A stretch of 64,000 nucleotides of DNA from Desulfovibrio sp. (GCA_016218665.1 JACRDI010000008.1:240680-304679), one strand, 5' to 3'; shown: positions 25,274-35,141, numbered from the stretch's first letter. Numbers and translations are program-made. Notes: generated by a model not told the origin, from the sequence alone.

Positions 25274-25636
25274 ATGCCCATTTGCCCGGTTCGGAACGCA
25301 CATCCTGCGCTGGGAGCGCTGGCCAAAGCGCCGCGCCTGCGCTTTGTCGAACTCGCCGACGAAGACGGCCCCTACGCCGCCGCCGCCATAGGGGAACACT
25401 CCGACTGCCTGGAGCTGCACCTGGTTGCGCTGCGCTTCGGCCCGGCCACCGTGCGCGCCCTGCGCGCCGACCTGGAGGAGCTGAAGGCCGAGGCCCGCCG
25501 CCTGGGCAAGAAGCGCATCGTGGGCCTGCGCGTGGAGGACGGCCAGGCGCCGGACCCCCGCTGGCCCAAGTTCACGCGGCTCTTCGGCTTCACCGGGCAG
25601 CGCGTGTTCCAGGCCGCGGAGCTGGCCGTCGAATGA
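25274..25636 (+). CDS. Small phage-type protein, GNAT-like fold suspected
   Basis: The 120-residue product ends in a conserved-looking block: LELHLVALRFGPATVRALRA, DLEELKAEARRLGKKRIVGL, WPKFTRLFGFTGQRVFQAAE. Acyltransferase-like proteins encoded in the head region of podophages have a similar end, with a charge-rich helix followed by W-x-R/K-F-x-R-x-x-G-F. No catalytic residue can be named from this. AAGGAAGG lies 10 bases before the ATG at 25274. Its place between the Bbp19-like gene and the scaffold-like gene supports a phage origin. Moderately sure that it is a real gene, less sure of the family. Confidence 0.6.
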   Translation: MPICPVRNAHPALGALAKAPRLRFVELADEDGPYAAAAIGEHSDCLELHLVALRFGPATVRALRADLEELKAEARRLGKKRIVGLRVEDGQAPDPRWPKFTRLFGFTGQRVFQAAELAVE

Positions 25637-25823
25637 GCCCGGCCCTCGGCCCGTCGTCTGCCTGGCCGCACCCTGTCAAGACGTCCGTTTTGTCCTTTTA
25701 CCGGCCAAAACCCCGCCTGTTTCGTCCTGCCCGCCGGACCGGGGCTATACTTGCGCCCAGCCCCGGACGCGGCAGCGTGCCGTGAGCCGGGCACGCGCAA
25801 CCCTTTCACCCAAGGAGACCATC

Positions 25824-26693
25824 ATGCCCGATGCCCGCCCCCAGAAGCCCCAAGCCCCCACGCAGGCCGCCGCCCCCCAGGCGGAGCAGGACTGGCGCGA
25901 GACCCTGCCCGAGGACTGGACCGCCCCCGGCCGCGACGCCGCCGGCAACGAGGCGCAGATCCCCCTGCGCGCCCACCCCGCCCTGGCCAAGTACGCCTCC
26001 AAGGACGAGGCCATAAAGGCCCTGGTGCACGCCCAGCGCCTGCTGGGCAAGAAGGCCGAGGCCGGCTCACTGCTGGGCATGGGCCTGTGCCCCGAGGGCC
26101 AGGCCTGCCCGGACACCCCGGCCGGCTACACCCTGCCCGAGCTGGACATGCCCGAGGACTTCAGCGTCAACGACGCCCTGCGCGCCGCCTTCCTGGAAAA
26201 AGCCCACGAGCTCGCCCTCACCGACGCCCAGGTGGCCGGCCTGTACGCCTGGTTCATGCCCTTGAACGTGCAGGCCCTGCTGGACCAGCGCGAAAACGCC
26301 AAGACCGAGCGCGCCCTGTCCCGCGAGCGCGAGCTCTCCGCCCTGCGCCAGGTGCACGGCGGGGCGGCACAGGGCGTTCTGGAGGCCGCGCGCCGCGCCG
26401 TCCTCGCCCTGGGCGGCCGTGAGCTCATGGAGCGCCTGGAGGCCTGCGGCGCGGCCGACGACGCCCGCGTGGTCCAGGCCTTCGCCCGCGTGGCCCCCCT
26501 GGTGAGCGAGTCCGCCCTGCGCGGCCGCGACGCCGCCCCGGCCCAGAACCTGACCCCCCAGCGCCTGCGCGAAATGATGCGCGACCCGCGCTACTTCGAC
26601 CCCTCCCGCCGCGACGCCGACTTCGTGCGCCAGGTGCGCGAGGGCTTCGACGCCCTGTACCCCGGCGAAAAGGAACAGGGGCTGAGGATGTAG
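25824..26693 (+). CDS. Phage capsid scaffold-like protein
   Basis: The 289-residue product has a proline/alanine-rich N terminus, then DWRETLPEDWTAPG, HPALAKYASKDEAIKALVHA and QRLLGKKA. This arrangement (W-x-x-x-LP, then L-x-K-Y/F-x-S/K-x-D-E, alkylated by a helix ending in LGKK) is typical of head scaffold proteins of podo- and siphophages. A long charged helical middle (RENAKTERALSRERELSALR) and a C-terminal segment with MMRDPRYFDPSRRD follow. Scaffold proteins assemble the procapsid and leave before DNA packing. The ATG at 25824 has AAGGAG upstream; a GTG 14 codons earlier is less likely. No capsid, portal or terminase gene follows, so the head module is incomplete. Confidence 0.7.
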   Translation: MPDARPQKPQAPTQAAAPQAEQDWRETLPEDWTAPGRDAAGNEAQIPLRAHPALAKYASKDEAIKALVHAQRLLGKKAEAGSLLGMGLCPEGQACPDTPAGYTLPELDMPEDFSVNDALRAAFLEKAHELALTDAQVAGLYAWFMPLNVQALLDQRENAKTERALSRERELSALRQVHGGAAQGVLEAARRAVLALGGRELMERLEACGAADDARVVQAFARVAPLVSESALRGRDAAPAQNLTPQRLREMMRDPRYFDPSRRDADFVRQVREGFDALYPGEKEQGLRM

Positions 26694-27169
26694 CGGCGCG
26701 CATGCCACGAAAGGGGTTCCAAGGGGCCTAGGCCCCTTGGCCCGCGGAGCGCGTATCTGGCAGGCCGCCCGAACCTGATGGCGGCAAGGGGCTCCGTGCT
26801 TGACCGTGACAAGGAGCGCTGCGCCAGACCAAGGCAAGGGGCTCCGCCCCTTGGACCCCGCCAGAGGGCATGCGCCCTCTGGACTCCCTGTGCCCGCCGG
26901 ACGAAAGTCCGGCGGGTGCAGCCGGGGTGGTGACGGGCAGAGCTGGAAGCTGTGCGCCTATGACGCCACGGCCTTCCGTTCAGCACGGGGCGCTGCCGCT
27001 GGGCTCGTTGTGGATGAGGCGTTTCCCTTTGCCGGGTCCGGGGGCGGCGAGCCTCCGGCCGCCGGAGGCCCCCTCTGCACCCCCGGCCGGCGTCTCCTGG
27101 AGCGCCAGGGAGTCCCTCCACTGGCGGCAAGTCCTTGACACCACGGCCCATCCGGGCGACACGGCGCCC
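26694..27169. repeat. Gene-free stretch with four strong hairpins (intergenic repeat family)
   Basis: No convincing gene lies here. Four perfect or near-perfect inverted repeats are visible: CCAAGGGGCC/GGCCCCTTGG (26719-26740), AAGGGGC/GCCCCTT (26836-26852), CCAGAGGGC/GCCCTCTGG with ATGC loop (26861-26882) and CCCGCCGGAC/GTCCGGCGGG (26893-26916). The third motif, ending in GGACTCCC, recurs at 29866-29888. Further GC-rich, low-complexity DNA fills the rest up to the ATG at 27170, which has no clear ribosome site. Confidence 0.75.
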
Positions 27170-28438
27170 ATGGCTCCCGACATCCTCATCGCCTGGTTCA
27201 ACGCCCACGGCGGCGCGTTCCACAAGCTCATCGCGCTGCACGGGAAGCTTGCGGCCGCGGGCCTGTCCTGCGAGCTGTGCTTCAACGCCGGCCCCCCGCG
27301 GGGACTGAAGCCCGGGGCCGACGTGCCGGAAGGGAAGATCGGGGAGATGGAGCGGGTTGGCGTGCGCCTCATGCCCCGGCCGGAGCTGGCGGAATACGCG
27401 CGGGAGACGGGCGCGCGGCTGCTCCTCACCGACGCCCACCACGACAGGGACATCCCGCACGTGCTGGCGGCGGCCAAGGCCAGGGGCGTGAAGACGGCGC
27501 AGATGGCCACCCTCCTGGGCGACTTCACCTGCCACGGGGCCGACCACCTGCTCGTGCAGCACCCGCTGACGCTCTTCTTCGAGCGCGAGTTCAACCGCAC
27601 CAGAGAATCCGCCCGGCTGGCCCAGGCGGAGCGCATCTATTACACGGGCAATGTCTTCTTCGAGCCCACGGTGAACACGCTCTTCGGCGGATACGCCGAT
27701 CGCGCGGCCTTTTGCGCCAAATACGGGTTCAACCCGGCCCGGCCCATCTGCCTGTGGCTGCCCAGCGCCCCGGACAACAGCCCCGAGGTGTACGGCCAGG
27801 TCTGCGAGGCCGTGGACAAGGCGGGGCTCAACCTGGCCATCAAGCTGCACCCCTGGGACTATGCCCTGAAAAAGCACGGCCCCCAGCCGGGGGAATCGTG
27901 GGGGCTGGGCAAGCCGTCCGACGAGGTCTTCGGCCGCCGCGCCGTGGACGAGCCCGACACCACCTGGGCCTTCAGGTTCTGCGACGTCGCCATCCTGCGC
28001 ACCTCGGCCATGAGCCTGGAGCTGCCCTTCTGGGAGCGGCCGGCCCTGCTCCTGCCCGCCGCCCTGAAGCCGGAGCTCTTCGTGGCCCAGGCCCACATGG
28101 CCCGGCGCTCCTCGGTCTGGCTGTCCGGCATGGACGAGCTGCGCACCCGGCTGAAGCGCTGGGACGTGCCTCGCTTCGAGGGCGCGGACTACGCCGCCTC
28201 GCGCGCCGTGGTGCGCCTGCCGGGCAAAGGCGACGCCTACGCCCGCACCATTGCGGCTCTGCGGCATATTCTGGGTGGAGGCGGCGAACCGCCCGCCTTT
28301 GTGGAACCGAAAGGAAGCTTCCGCGCCCTGGCGCGCTCCTACTCGCCCCACGTGGACCTGCTGCTGCGCCGCTCCCTCACGCCCCGCCGCCGCCTGCGCT
28401 ACGAGCTGGGTCGTATCTTGCGGGCCGTGGGCCTGTAG
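27170..28438 (+). CDS. GT-B-type glycosyltransferase-like protein
   Basis: The 422-residue product starts MAPDILIAWFNAHGGAFHKL and has two Rossmann-like halves. The second half includes ICLWLPSAPDNSPEVYGQV, a typical beta-loop-alpha start, LAIKLHPWDY (HPxD-like loop) and VAILRTSAMSLELPFWERPA, which resembles the donor-binding segment (S-x-x-x-E-x-P-x-x-x-R/P) of CDP-glycerol or UDP-sugar transferases. The donor and acceptor are unknown. The ATG at 27170 is used because the fold begins there; upstream codons are in the hairpin-rich stretch. It is a monocistronic gene convergent with the DUF900 gene (12 bases between stops). Confidence 0.7.
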   Translation: MAPDILIAWFNAHGGAFHKLIALHGKLAAAGLSCELCFNAGPPRGLKPGADVPEGKIGEMERVGVRLMPRPELAEYARETGARLLLTDAHHDRDIPHVLAAAKARGVKTAQMATLLGDFTCHGADHLLVQHPLTLFFEREFNRTRESARLAQAERIYYTGNVFFEPTVNTLFGGYADRAAFCAKYGFNPARPICLWLPSAPDNSPEVYGQVCEAVDKAGLNLAIKLHPWDYALKKHGPQPGESWGLGKPSDEVFGRRAVDEPDTTWAFRFCDVAILRTSAMSLELPFWERPALLLPAALKPELFVAQAHMARRSSVWLSGMDELRTRLKRWDVPRFEGADYAASRAVVRLPGKGDAYARTIAALRHILGGGGEPPAFVEPKGSFRALARSYSPHVDLLLRRSLTPRRRLRYELGRILRAVGL

Positions 28439-28450
28439 GCGCGCCGCCTC

Positions 28451-29692
28451 CTAATTGTTCAGAAAGGGGAGCGAGGGCAGCTTGAGGCCGAAGCCCGCGC
28501 TGGCCGGCGTGGCCGACCCGCCGCCCGGCACCACCATCTGCCAGAAGCTGGCGCCCTGGGTGGCCCGGTCCGTGCCGGGGTTCGCATCCGGCAGGGCGTA
28601 GCGCATGCCCGGGGTGCAGATCATCTCGCGCAGCTGGGGGCTCGCGTAGCGGTTGCAGTTCTCCGTCACCGAGCAGCGCAGATCCTGCAGGATGGCCCGG
28701 CTCTGGGATATCCACGAATGCCCCAGCACGTCGGTCTTCACGTCGGAAACGTCCGTCACGTGGATGCCGGGGATGCACACCACGTTCTTGCCCAGGCGCT
28801 CGTAGTCGCCCCCCTGCACCAGCGATGACGCGGCCAGGGCCACGTCCGCCTTGGACGCATAGAGCACCACCCGCGCATCCAGGCTGGTGAGCTTGGCCGC
28901 GTGCTGCTCCAGAAAGATCTCGCGGTCCACGTCCGGCGCGGCCAGCACGATGCTCCGCACCTTGCGCAGGTCCGCGCAGCCCATGCGCCGGCCCCGGCAC
29001 TCGCCCGCAAGCTCCGTGTAGGCGCGGATGAAGGCCTCGTTGCCCATGCTGTGCACCACCACGCTCACCCGGCCCACCCACTGGTTGGCCGTCAAATACG
29101 TCAGCAGCTCCTTGAGGGCGTGCACGGCGTAATAGGCGTTGTTGCGGTCCGCCAGGTAGGCCGCCGGGCTGGCCGCGCTGGGCCAGCTGTACAGCACCAC
29201 CGCACCCGTGAAGCCTATCCCCACCCCGATGCGCGCCGCCGTTTTGGCCGCGTCCTCGAAGCTGTTGTCGAAGCCGTGCACGAACAGCAGCACCTCGCGC
29301 CCCGGCGTGCGCGCCGCCGCACGCTCGATCTCGCCCATGAAGCTCGCCTGGGTCATGCGCGTGGCCCGGTCCAGCCCCACCTTGAGCGTATACAGGTCGC
29401 CGCTGACCGCCTGACCTCCGCTGGCGCTGACGCGCAGCTCGCCGTAGGAGGTCTCGCGCGAGCGCAGCCCGCCGTACAGCGCGTTGCCGTTGGCGCTGAT
29501 CACGTTGCGGTTGGTGGCGTAATAGAACACCGGCCGGCTCCAGTCCGGCGCGGGCAAGGGCGCCGGCGCCAGCGACACCGGCGGCGCAGGCGGCGGAACT
29601 GGGGCCTTGTCCGCGCAGGCGGTCACCATCAGGGCCAGAAGCACCAACAATACAAGCCGGGCAGACGTTCGGAGAAAGGCGCGCGTGTTCAT
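28451..29692 (-). CDS. DUF900-type alpha/beta-hydrolase lipoprotein
   Basis: The 413-residue product begins with a signal peptide (RTSARLVLLVLLALMVTAC) and a lipobox MVTAC. The mature protein has FYYATNRNV, a feature of this family, then VLLFVHGFDNSFEDAA (HG oxyanion-hole turn), VVLYSWPSAAS, and VVVHSMGNEAF with the nucleophile serine in a HSMG elbow. An acidic residue (APDVD) and a histidine near GIHVTDV or GHSW complete a possible triad. These hydrolases are anchored in the envelope; substrates are not known. The start at 29692 was chosen for the signal peptide. A hairpin-rich, gene-free stretch lies upstream. Confidence 0.85.
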   Translation of the reverse strand: MNTRAFLRTSARLVLLVLLALMVTACADKAPVPPPAPPVSLAPAPLPAPDWSRPVFYYATNRNVISANGNALYGGLRSRETSYGELRVSASGGQAVSGDLYTLKVGLDRATRMTQASFMGEIERAAARTPGREVLLFVHGFDNSFEDAAKTAARIGVGIGFTGAVVLYSWPSAASPAAYLADRNNAYYAVHALKELLTYLTANQWVGRVSVVVHSMGNEAFIRAYTELAGECRGRRMGCADLRKVRSIVLAAPDVDREIFLEQHAAKLTSLDARVVLYASKADVALAASSLVQGGDYERLGKNVVCIPGIHVTDVSDVKTDVLGHSWISQSRAILQDLRCSVTENCNRYASPQLREMICTPGMRYALPDANPGTDRATQGASFWQMVVPGGGSATPASAGFGLKLPSLPFLNN

Positions 29693-30303
29693 GGCCAGGG
29701 GCACTACACCCGCCCGCCTCCGCGGGCAAGACCTCCGTGCGCCCACCCGCCAACCGTGGGGGTACCCGCTCCGCAGATGGCCCGGCAGGCGCAGCGACGA
29801 ACCGTTTCCCGGTGGGGGCAAGGGAGGGGGTCAGGAATATCGGGGGCGCTGCCCCCGAGCCCCCGCCAGAGGGCACGAGGCCCTCTGGACTCCCGTTGCC
29901 GCCGCCTGGCCGCTGGCAGCCCCGCCCGCCCAACCGGCTGGGGCCGGGCAGCCAGCGGCCAGGCGGCGGGGCGGTCCATGGCGTGAGGGGCGAGGGCAGG
30001 AGTATGCTGCGGCTCCGGAACGTCCTCATTTTCCGCGCCGGGGCGTCCGGCCGTTGGCCCGGACGCCCCGGCGCGGGCAATTGTGAGGAAAGTCGCCGTG
30101 ATGGGCAGGGCCAATACTCTGAAATCAGGCTTGATTGCGGAGCGTTGTGGTTGTTTGCGGATGACGCAGGAGAAGGCGCGGGAGACGCGGCATCCTGACA
30201 CCACTGCGCCGAAAGGGCCCGGCCGTGTTCCTCGCGGCCGGGCCCTTTCGGCGCCATGCGGGTCCAGGGGGTGCATACCCCCTGGAAAAAATATTCTCTT
30301 CCT
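29693..30303. repeat. Gene-free stretch with six large hairpins
   Basis: Inverted repeats: CGGGGGC/GCCCCCG (29841-29857); CCAGAGGGC/GCCCTCTGG (29866-29888); a 19-bp stem with arms 29899-29917 and 29951-29969; a perfect 17-bp stem (30034-30050 with 30059-30075); a perfect 20-bp stem (30206-30225 with 30235-30254); and TCCAGGGGGT/ACCCCCTGGA (30263-30286). I see no credible protein gene. The second and last are related to the repeat near 26861-26882. Confidence 0.75.
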
Positions 30304-31404
30304 CTACTCCCCTTCCAGCTTCAGCCCGTACTGCGCCAGCTTGTGCCGCAGCGTGCGCGGGCTGATGCCCAGCAGTTCGGCGGTGCGCTGCTTGCTGCCG
30401 TTTGCCGCCTTGTAGGCGCGCAGCATGGCGTTTGTCTCGGCGCGGCGGACGGCGGCGTCCAGGTTGAAGTCGGAGGGTGCGCCGCCGTCCGCCGCGTGGC
30501 CTCCGGCGTGGGCAAAGGCGGGGGTGTGGAGCGGGGTCAGGGCCGGGGGCATGTCCTCGCCGAACTCCAGGCGCAGTTCCAGGGGCAGGTCGCCGGGCAG
30601 CACCGGGCCGTCGGTGGTGTGCAGCAGAGCCACGCGCTCCATGAGGTTCTTGAGTTCGCGCACGTTGCCCGGCCAGTGGTGCCGGGTGAGCAGGGCGAGC
30701 GCCGGGGGCGAGAGGCGCAGGTCCGGCCTGTGGTAGTGGTGGCCGAAGAGCCAGAGGAAGTATTCGGCCAGCGGGGCGATGTCGTCGCTGCGTTCGCGCA
30801 GGGAGGGCAGGGTGATGGGGATGACGTTCAGGCGGTAGAACAGGTCCGCCCGGAAGCGCCCGGCGCGCACCATGTCCGGCAGGGACCGGTTGGTGGCGGC
30901 CACGATGCGCGCGCGGAAGCCCAGGTCCTTGTCGCCGCCAAGGCGCTTGAAGGTGCGTTCCTCGAGCACGCGCAGGAAGTCCACCTGGTTGGCCAGGGGG
31001 ATTTCGCCCACCTCGTCCAGAAAGAGGGTGCCGTCGGCCGCGAGCTCGAAGCTGCCTTTCTGCAGGCGGGTGGCCCCGGTGAAGGCGCCGGGCTCGTGGC
31101 CGAAGAACTTGTCGGCGAAGAGCTCGCCCGAGAGCACGCCGCAGTTGACGGGCACGAAGGGCCGGCCGCTGCGGTTGCTCAAGGTGTGCAGGAGGCGGGC
31201 GAAGATTTCCTTGCCCGTGCCGGACTCGCCCGTGAGCAGCACCGGGGCGTCGCTGCCGGCCACCTGGATGGCCACGCGGTAGAGGGCGCGCATGGCCTCG
31301 GACCGGAAGAGCAGGCCGGCCTCGTGCATTGCTGCGCGGGCTTCGGGGTCGGCGTCCAGCTCTTGCGGCAAGAATTTGCCGCCATATGCGCGCGGGTCCA
31401 TCAT
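30304..31404 (-). CDS. Sigma-54-dependent transcriptional activator (AAA+ plus Fis-type HTH)
   Basis: Hydrolyses ATP to open sigma-54 RNA polymerase complexes. The 366-residue product is a short-N-terminus enhancer-binding protein: about 30 residues, then the AAA+ domain with Walker A GESGTGKE, GAFTGA in GHEPGAFTGATR, Walker B GTLFLDEVG, ATNRSL, arginine finger region FRADLFYRLNV and WPGNVRELKNL. A linker and a Fis-like HTH (SKQRTAELLGISPRTLRHKL) end it. There is no receiver or PAS domain, so it may be controlled by expression or a partner. It is divergent from the TauE/SafE operon, which has a -24/-12 promoter and paired inverted repeats in the shared region, so that operon is its most likely target. 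Confidence 0.92.
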   Translation of the reverse strand: MMDPRAYGGKFLPQELDADPEARAAMHEAGLLFRSEAMRALYRVAIQVAGSDAPVLLTGESGTGKEIFARLLHTLSNRSGRPFVPVNCGVLSGELFADKFFGHEPGAFTGATRLQKGSFELAADGTLFLDEVGEIPLANQVDFLRVLEERTFKRLGGDKDLGFRARIVAATNRSLPDMVRAGRFRADLFYRLNVIPITLPSLRERSDDIAPLAEYFLWLFGHHYHRPDLRLSPPALALLTRHHWPGNVRELKNLMERVALLHTTDGPVLPGDLPLELRLEFGEDMPPALTPLHTPAFAHAGGHAADGGAPSDFNLDAAVRRAETNAMLRAYKAANGSKQRTAELLGISPRTLRHKLAQYGLKLEGE

Positions 31405-31570
31405 CGTCCGTGCAACCTCTGGAATTCCTGAAGCATTGTGCCGCCTGGGTCCGCGGGCCGCCGGGGAGCGGGCGGGGTGCTCCCCGAGGGGGGAGCCTGC
31501 CGCCGGACTGGCCTTGCGGCTGGAACGTGCCGGCCCATCCTGCGGCGAAAACGTGCCTTCCGGCCAGTCC

Positions 31571-31598
31571 TTGCCGCACGAGCGGCAATTTCTTGCCG
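31571..31598. promoter_or_regulatory. Paired inverted repeats, candidate enhancer sites for a sigma-54 activator
   Basis: TTGCCG-n6-CGGCAA-n4-TTGCCG: three half-sites in alternating orientation. Their centre is about 90 bases before the start predicted from the -24/-12 element at 31651, a normal distance for upstream activator sites. Binding by the divergently encoded activator is inference. Confidence 0.5.
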
Positions 31599-31650
31599 TT
31601 TACACCGGGCCAGGGAAAGGGTCAAGTTGTGATTTCAAACGGTTAGCAGT

Positions 31651-31665
31651 TGGCCCGCTTCTTGA
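31651..31665 (+). promoter_or_regulatory. Sigma-54 (-24/-12) promoter of the TauE/SafE operon
   Basis: TGGCCCGCTTCTTGA matches TGGCACG-N4-TTGC at all but two positions with correct spacing between GG and the -12 element. It lies 81 bases before the ATG at 31747 and downstream of the paired inverted repeats. Confidence 0.65.
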
Positions 31666-31746
31666 TGAAGGGAGGGCGTCCACTGCGCGGGCCGAGTGGC
31701 TGGCGAGGCAGGCTGGGCAATCCTGAGATGATTCAGAGGAGCGGGA

Positions 31747-32760
31747 ATGAAGATGGATCGACTGAGTCTCCCGGCGAAAATCGCCCTGTTTGTATTGTCC
31801 GGCGTGCTGCTCTTTGCCGTGGCCGCCTTTGCCTCCGGCGCGGCCACCGAGGGTGGGGCCGCGGCGAACGCCACGGCCGAGGTTGCCCAGGCGGCGGCCC
31901 AGCTGGGCGGCCAGCCCGGCGTGGCCTGGTGGGTGTGGCCAGTGGTGCTGCTGTTCTTCTGCTTCATCCTGGGCATCATCGCGGTGCTGGCGGGCGTGGG
32001 CGGCGGCGTGCTCTACGTGCCCCTGGTGAGCGGCTTCTTTCCCTTCCACCTCGACTTCGTGCGCGGCGCGGGCCTGATGGTGGCCCTGGCCGGCGCGCTG
32101 GCGGCCGGTCCCGGCCTCTTGAAGCGCAACTTCGCCAGCTTGCGCCTGGCCCTGCCCGTGGCGCTCATCGCCTCCAGCTGCGCCATCGTGGGCGCGTTTT
32201 TGGGCATGGCCCTGCCCACCAACGTGGTGCAGCTGTGCCTGGGCGGCACCATCATGTTCATCGCCATCCTGCTGCTTACCAGCAAGAACACCGCGCACCC
32301 CGTGGTGACCAAGCAGGACGCCGTGGGCCTGGCGCTCGGCATGAACGGCGCCTACAACGACCCCTCCACCGGCGAGCTCGTCGAGTGGAAGACCCACCGC
32401 ACCCTGCCCGGCCTGTTGATGTTCATCATCATCGGCGTCATGGCCGGCATGTTCGGCCTGGGCGCGGGCTGGGCCAACGTGCCGGTGCTGAACCTGATGA
32501 TGGGCGCGCCGCTCAAGGTGGCCGTGGGCACCAGCAAGTTCCTGCTGTCCATCACCGACACCAGCGCCGCCTGGGTGTACCTGAACAAGGGTTGCGTCAT
32601 CCCGCTCATGGCCATCCCGTCCATCGTGGGCCTGATGCTCGGCTCCTTCGTGGGCGTGCGCCTGCTTGCCAAGGCCAAGCCCACCTTCATCCGCTACATG
32701 GTCATCGGCGTGCTGCTCTTTGCCGGCGGCAAGGCCCTCATGAAAGGCCTGGGCATGTAG
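31747..32760 (+). CDS. TauE/SafE (TSUP) family transporter
   Basis: The 337-residue product has an N-terminal hydrophobic segment, an Ala-rich stretch, then about eight membrane helices. The TSUP repeat signature is visible twice: LAGVGGGVLYVPLVSGF near the start and MFGLGAGWANVPVLNLMMG in the second half, followed by FLLSITDTSAAWVY. Members carry sulfite, sulfoacetate, taurine-derived or other organosulfur anions across the inner membrane; the substrate here is unknown. There is a 35-residue hydrophilic insert between the two halves (SKNTAHPVVTKQDAVG, DPSTGELVEWKTHRT). AGAGGAG precedes the ATG. First gene of the signalling operon with a sigma-54 promoter upstream. Confidence 0.9.
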   Translation: MKMDRLSLPAKIALFVLSGVLLFAVAAFASGAATEGGAAANATAEVAQAAAQLGGQPGVAWWVWPVVLLFFCFILGIIAVLAGVGGGVLYVPLVSGFFPFHLDFVRGAGLMVALAGALAAGPGLLKRNFASLRLALPVALIASSCAIVGAFLGMALPTNVVQLCLGGTIMFIAILLLTSKNTAHPVVTKQDAVGLALGMNGAYNDPSTGELVEWKTHRTLPGLLMFIIIGVMAGMFGLGAGWANVPVLNLMMGAPLKVAVGTSKFLLSITDTSAAWVYLNKGCVIPLMAIPSIVGLMLGSFVGVRLLAKAKPTFIRYMVIGVLLFAGGKALMKGLGM

Positions 32761-32796
32761 CCCGCCCTGGCGCTGCACGAATCAAGGAGAACGAAA

Positions 32797-33225
32797 ATGA
32801 GCAATACCCCGAAGCACACCGGCAAGGCCTCGCCGGAGCAGGTCACCTACGCCAACATGCTCTTCTACGGCTGCTGGGGCGGCCTGGCCCTCATGCTGGT
32901 CACCTACCTGGTCTACGTCACCGGCATTCTGACCCCCCACGTGCCCCTGGACCGCATCCCGCAGCTGTGGTCGCAGCCGGTGGGCGTGTACCTGAAGGAA
33001 GGCAACGTGCCCCACGGCTGGGGCTGGGTGGCCCTCGTCGGCCAGGGCGACTTCCTCAACTTCATCGGAATCGTGCTCCTGGCGGGCATGACCATTCTTT
33101 GCTACATTCCGCTCATCCCGGCCTACCTGAAGCGCGGGGAGAAGATCTTCGCCGCCCTCGCCCTGGCGGAGATCCTCGTGCTCCTCGTGGCGGCGTCCGG
33201 CATCGTGGGCGGCGGAGCGCACTAG
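32797..33225 (+). CDS. Small membrane protein paired with the TSUP transporter
   Basis: The 142-residue product has three or four hydrophobic segments: LFYGCWGGLALMLVTYLVYV, a segment around QGDFLNFIGIVLLAGMTILC, and AALALAEILVLLVAASGIVG. Between the first two is a polar loop (PHVPLDRIPQLWSQPVGVYL). Membrane partners of about this size, DUF1634-like in size and position, often sit beside TSUP transporters in these organisms; I am not certain of the family. CAAGGAGAAC precedes the ATG and the gene starts 36 bases after the transporter stop. It may be an accessory or sensing subunit of the transporter. Confidence 0.75.
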   Translation: MSNTPKHTGKASPEQVTYANMLFYGCWGGLALMLVTYLVYVTGILTPHVPLDRIPQLWSQPVGVYLKEGNVPHGWGWVALVGQGDFLNFIGIVLLAGMTILCYIPLIPAYLKRGEKIFAALALAEILVLLVAASGIVGGGAH

Positions 33226-33305
33226 GACCTTCCTTACCTCCTTCTCCGGAGGGGGGTGCGGCCGGTCCTTCCCCGCCGTACTTCCCCCTCCTGGAGGAGA
33301 CCAAA

Positions 33306-34745
<1,440 letters not shown>

Positions 34746-34754
34746 GGGGCGGCC

Positions 34755-35141
34755 ATGAGCAAGAAGATCCTCGTCACCCTGTACCGCAACGAAGTGGCTC
34801 CCCGCTTCGACCTGGCCAGCGAAGTGCTCCTCGTCACCCTGGACGCCGAGGGCCGCGAGGCCAAGCGCCAGGAGCTGGTGCTGGCCCATTCCAGCGCCGA
34901 CGACCTCTGCGACCTCATCCTGGACCGCGAGGTCTCCGTGGTCATCACCGGCGGCATGGAGGAGGAGCACTACCACTACCTGCGCTGGAAGCGCCTGGAG
35001 GTCATCGACGGCATAGCCGGCCTGGCCGAGGACGCGCTTGCCCGCTACCTTTCCGGCAGCCTGGAGAGCGGGGCCATGCTCTTTCCCGTGGGCGCGCCCG
35101 GCGCCAAGCTGCCAGCTGCTGGCGGAGGCGGCCATGCGTAA
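34755..35141 (+). CDS. NifX/NifB-like dinitrogenase-cofactor-family protein
   Basis: The 128-residue product has the fold pattern of the FeMo-cofactor-binding (NifX, NafY, NifB C-terminal) family: KILVTLYRNEVAPRFDLASE, a region LVTLDAEGREAKRQELVLAH, VVITGGMEEEHYHYL and IDGIAGLAEDALARYLSG. In nif-less anaerobes such proteins are stand-alone metal or cofactor-binding modules beside signal-transduction or metal genes. No conserved cysteine is present. It starts 10 bases after the regulator and overlaps the kinase start by 8 bases, so it is in the same operon. Its role in the signalling island is unknown; a metal- or ligand-sensing part of the system is plausible. Confidence 0.8.
   Translation: MSKKILVTLYRNEVAPRFDLASEVLLVTLDAEGREAKRQELVLAHSSADDLCDLILDREVSVVITGGMEEEHYHYLRWKRLEVIDGIAGLAEDALARYLSGSLESGAMLFPVGAPGAKLPAAGGGGHA

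Noticed and set aside
30263..30286. TCCAGGGGGT/ACCCCCTGGA hairpin as a terminator of the sigma-54 activator gene
   Set aside because: On the minus strand the T run precedes the hairpin and none follows, so it does not have terminator order; it fits the repeat family better.
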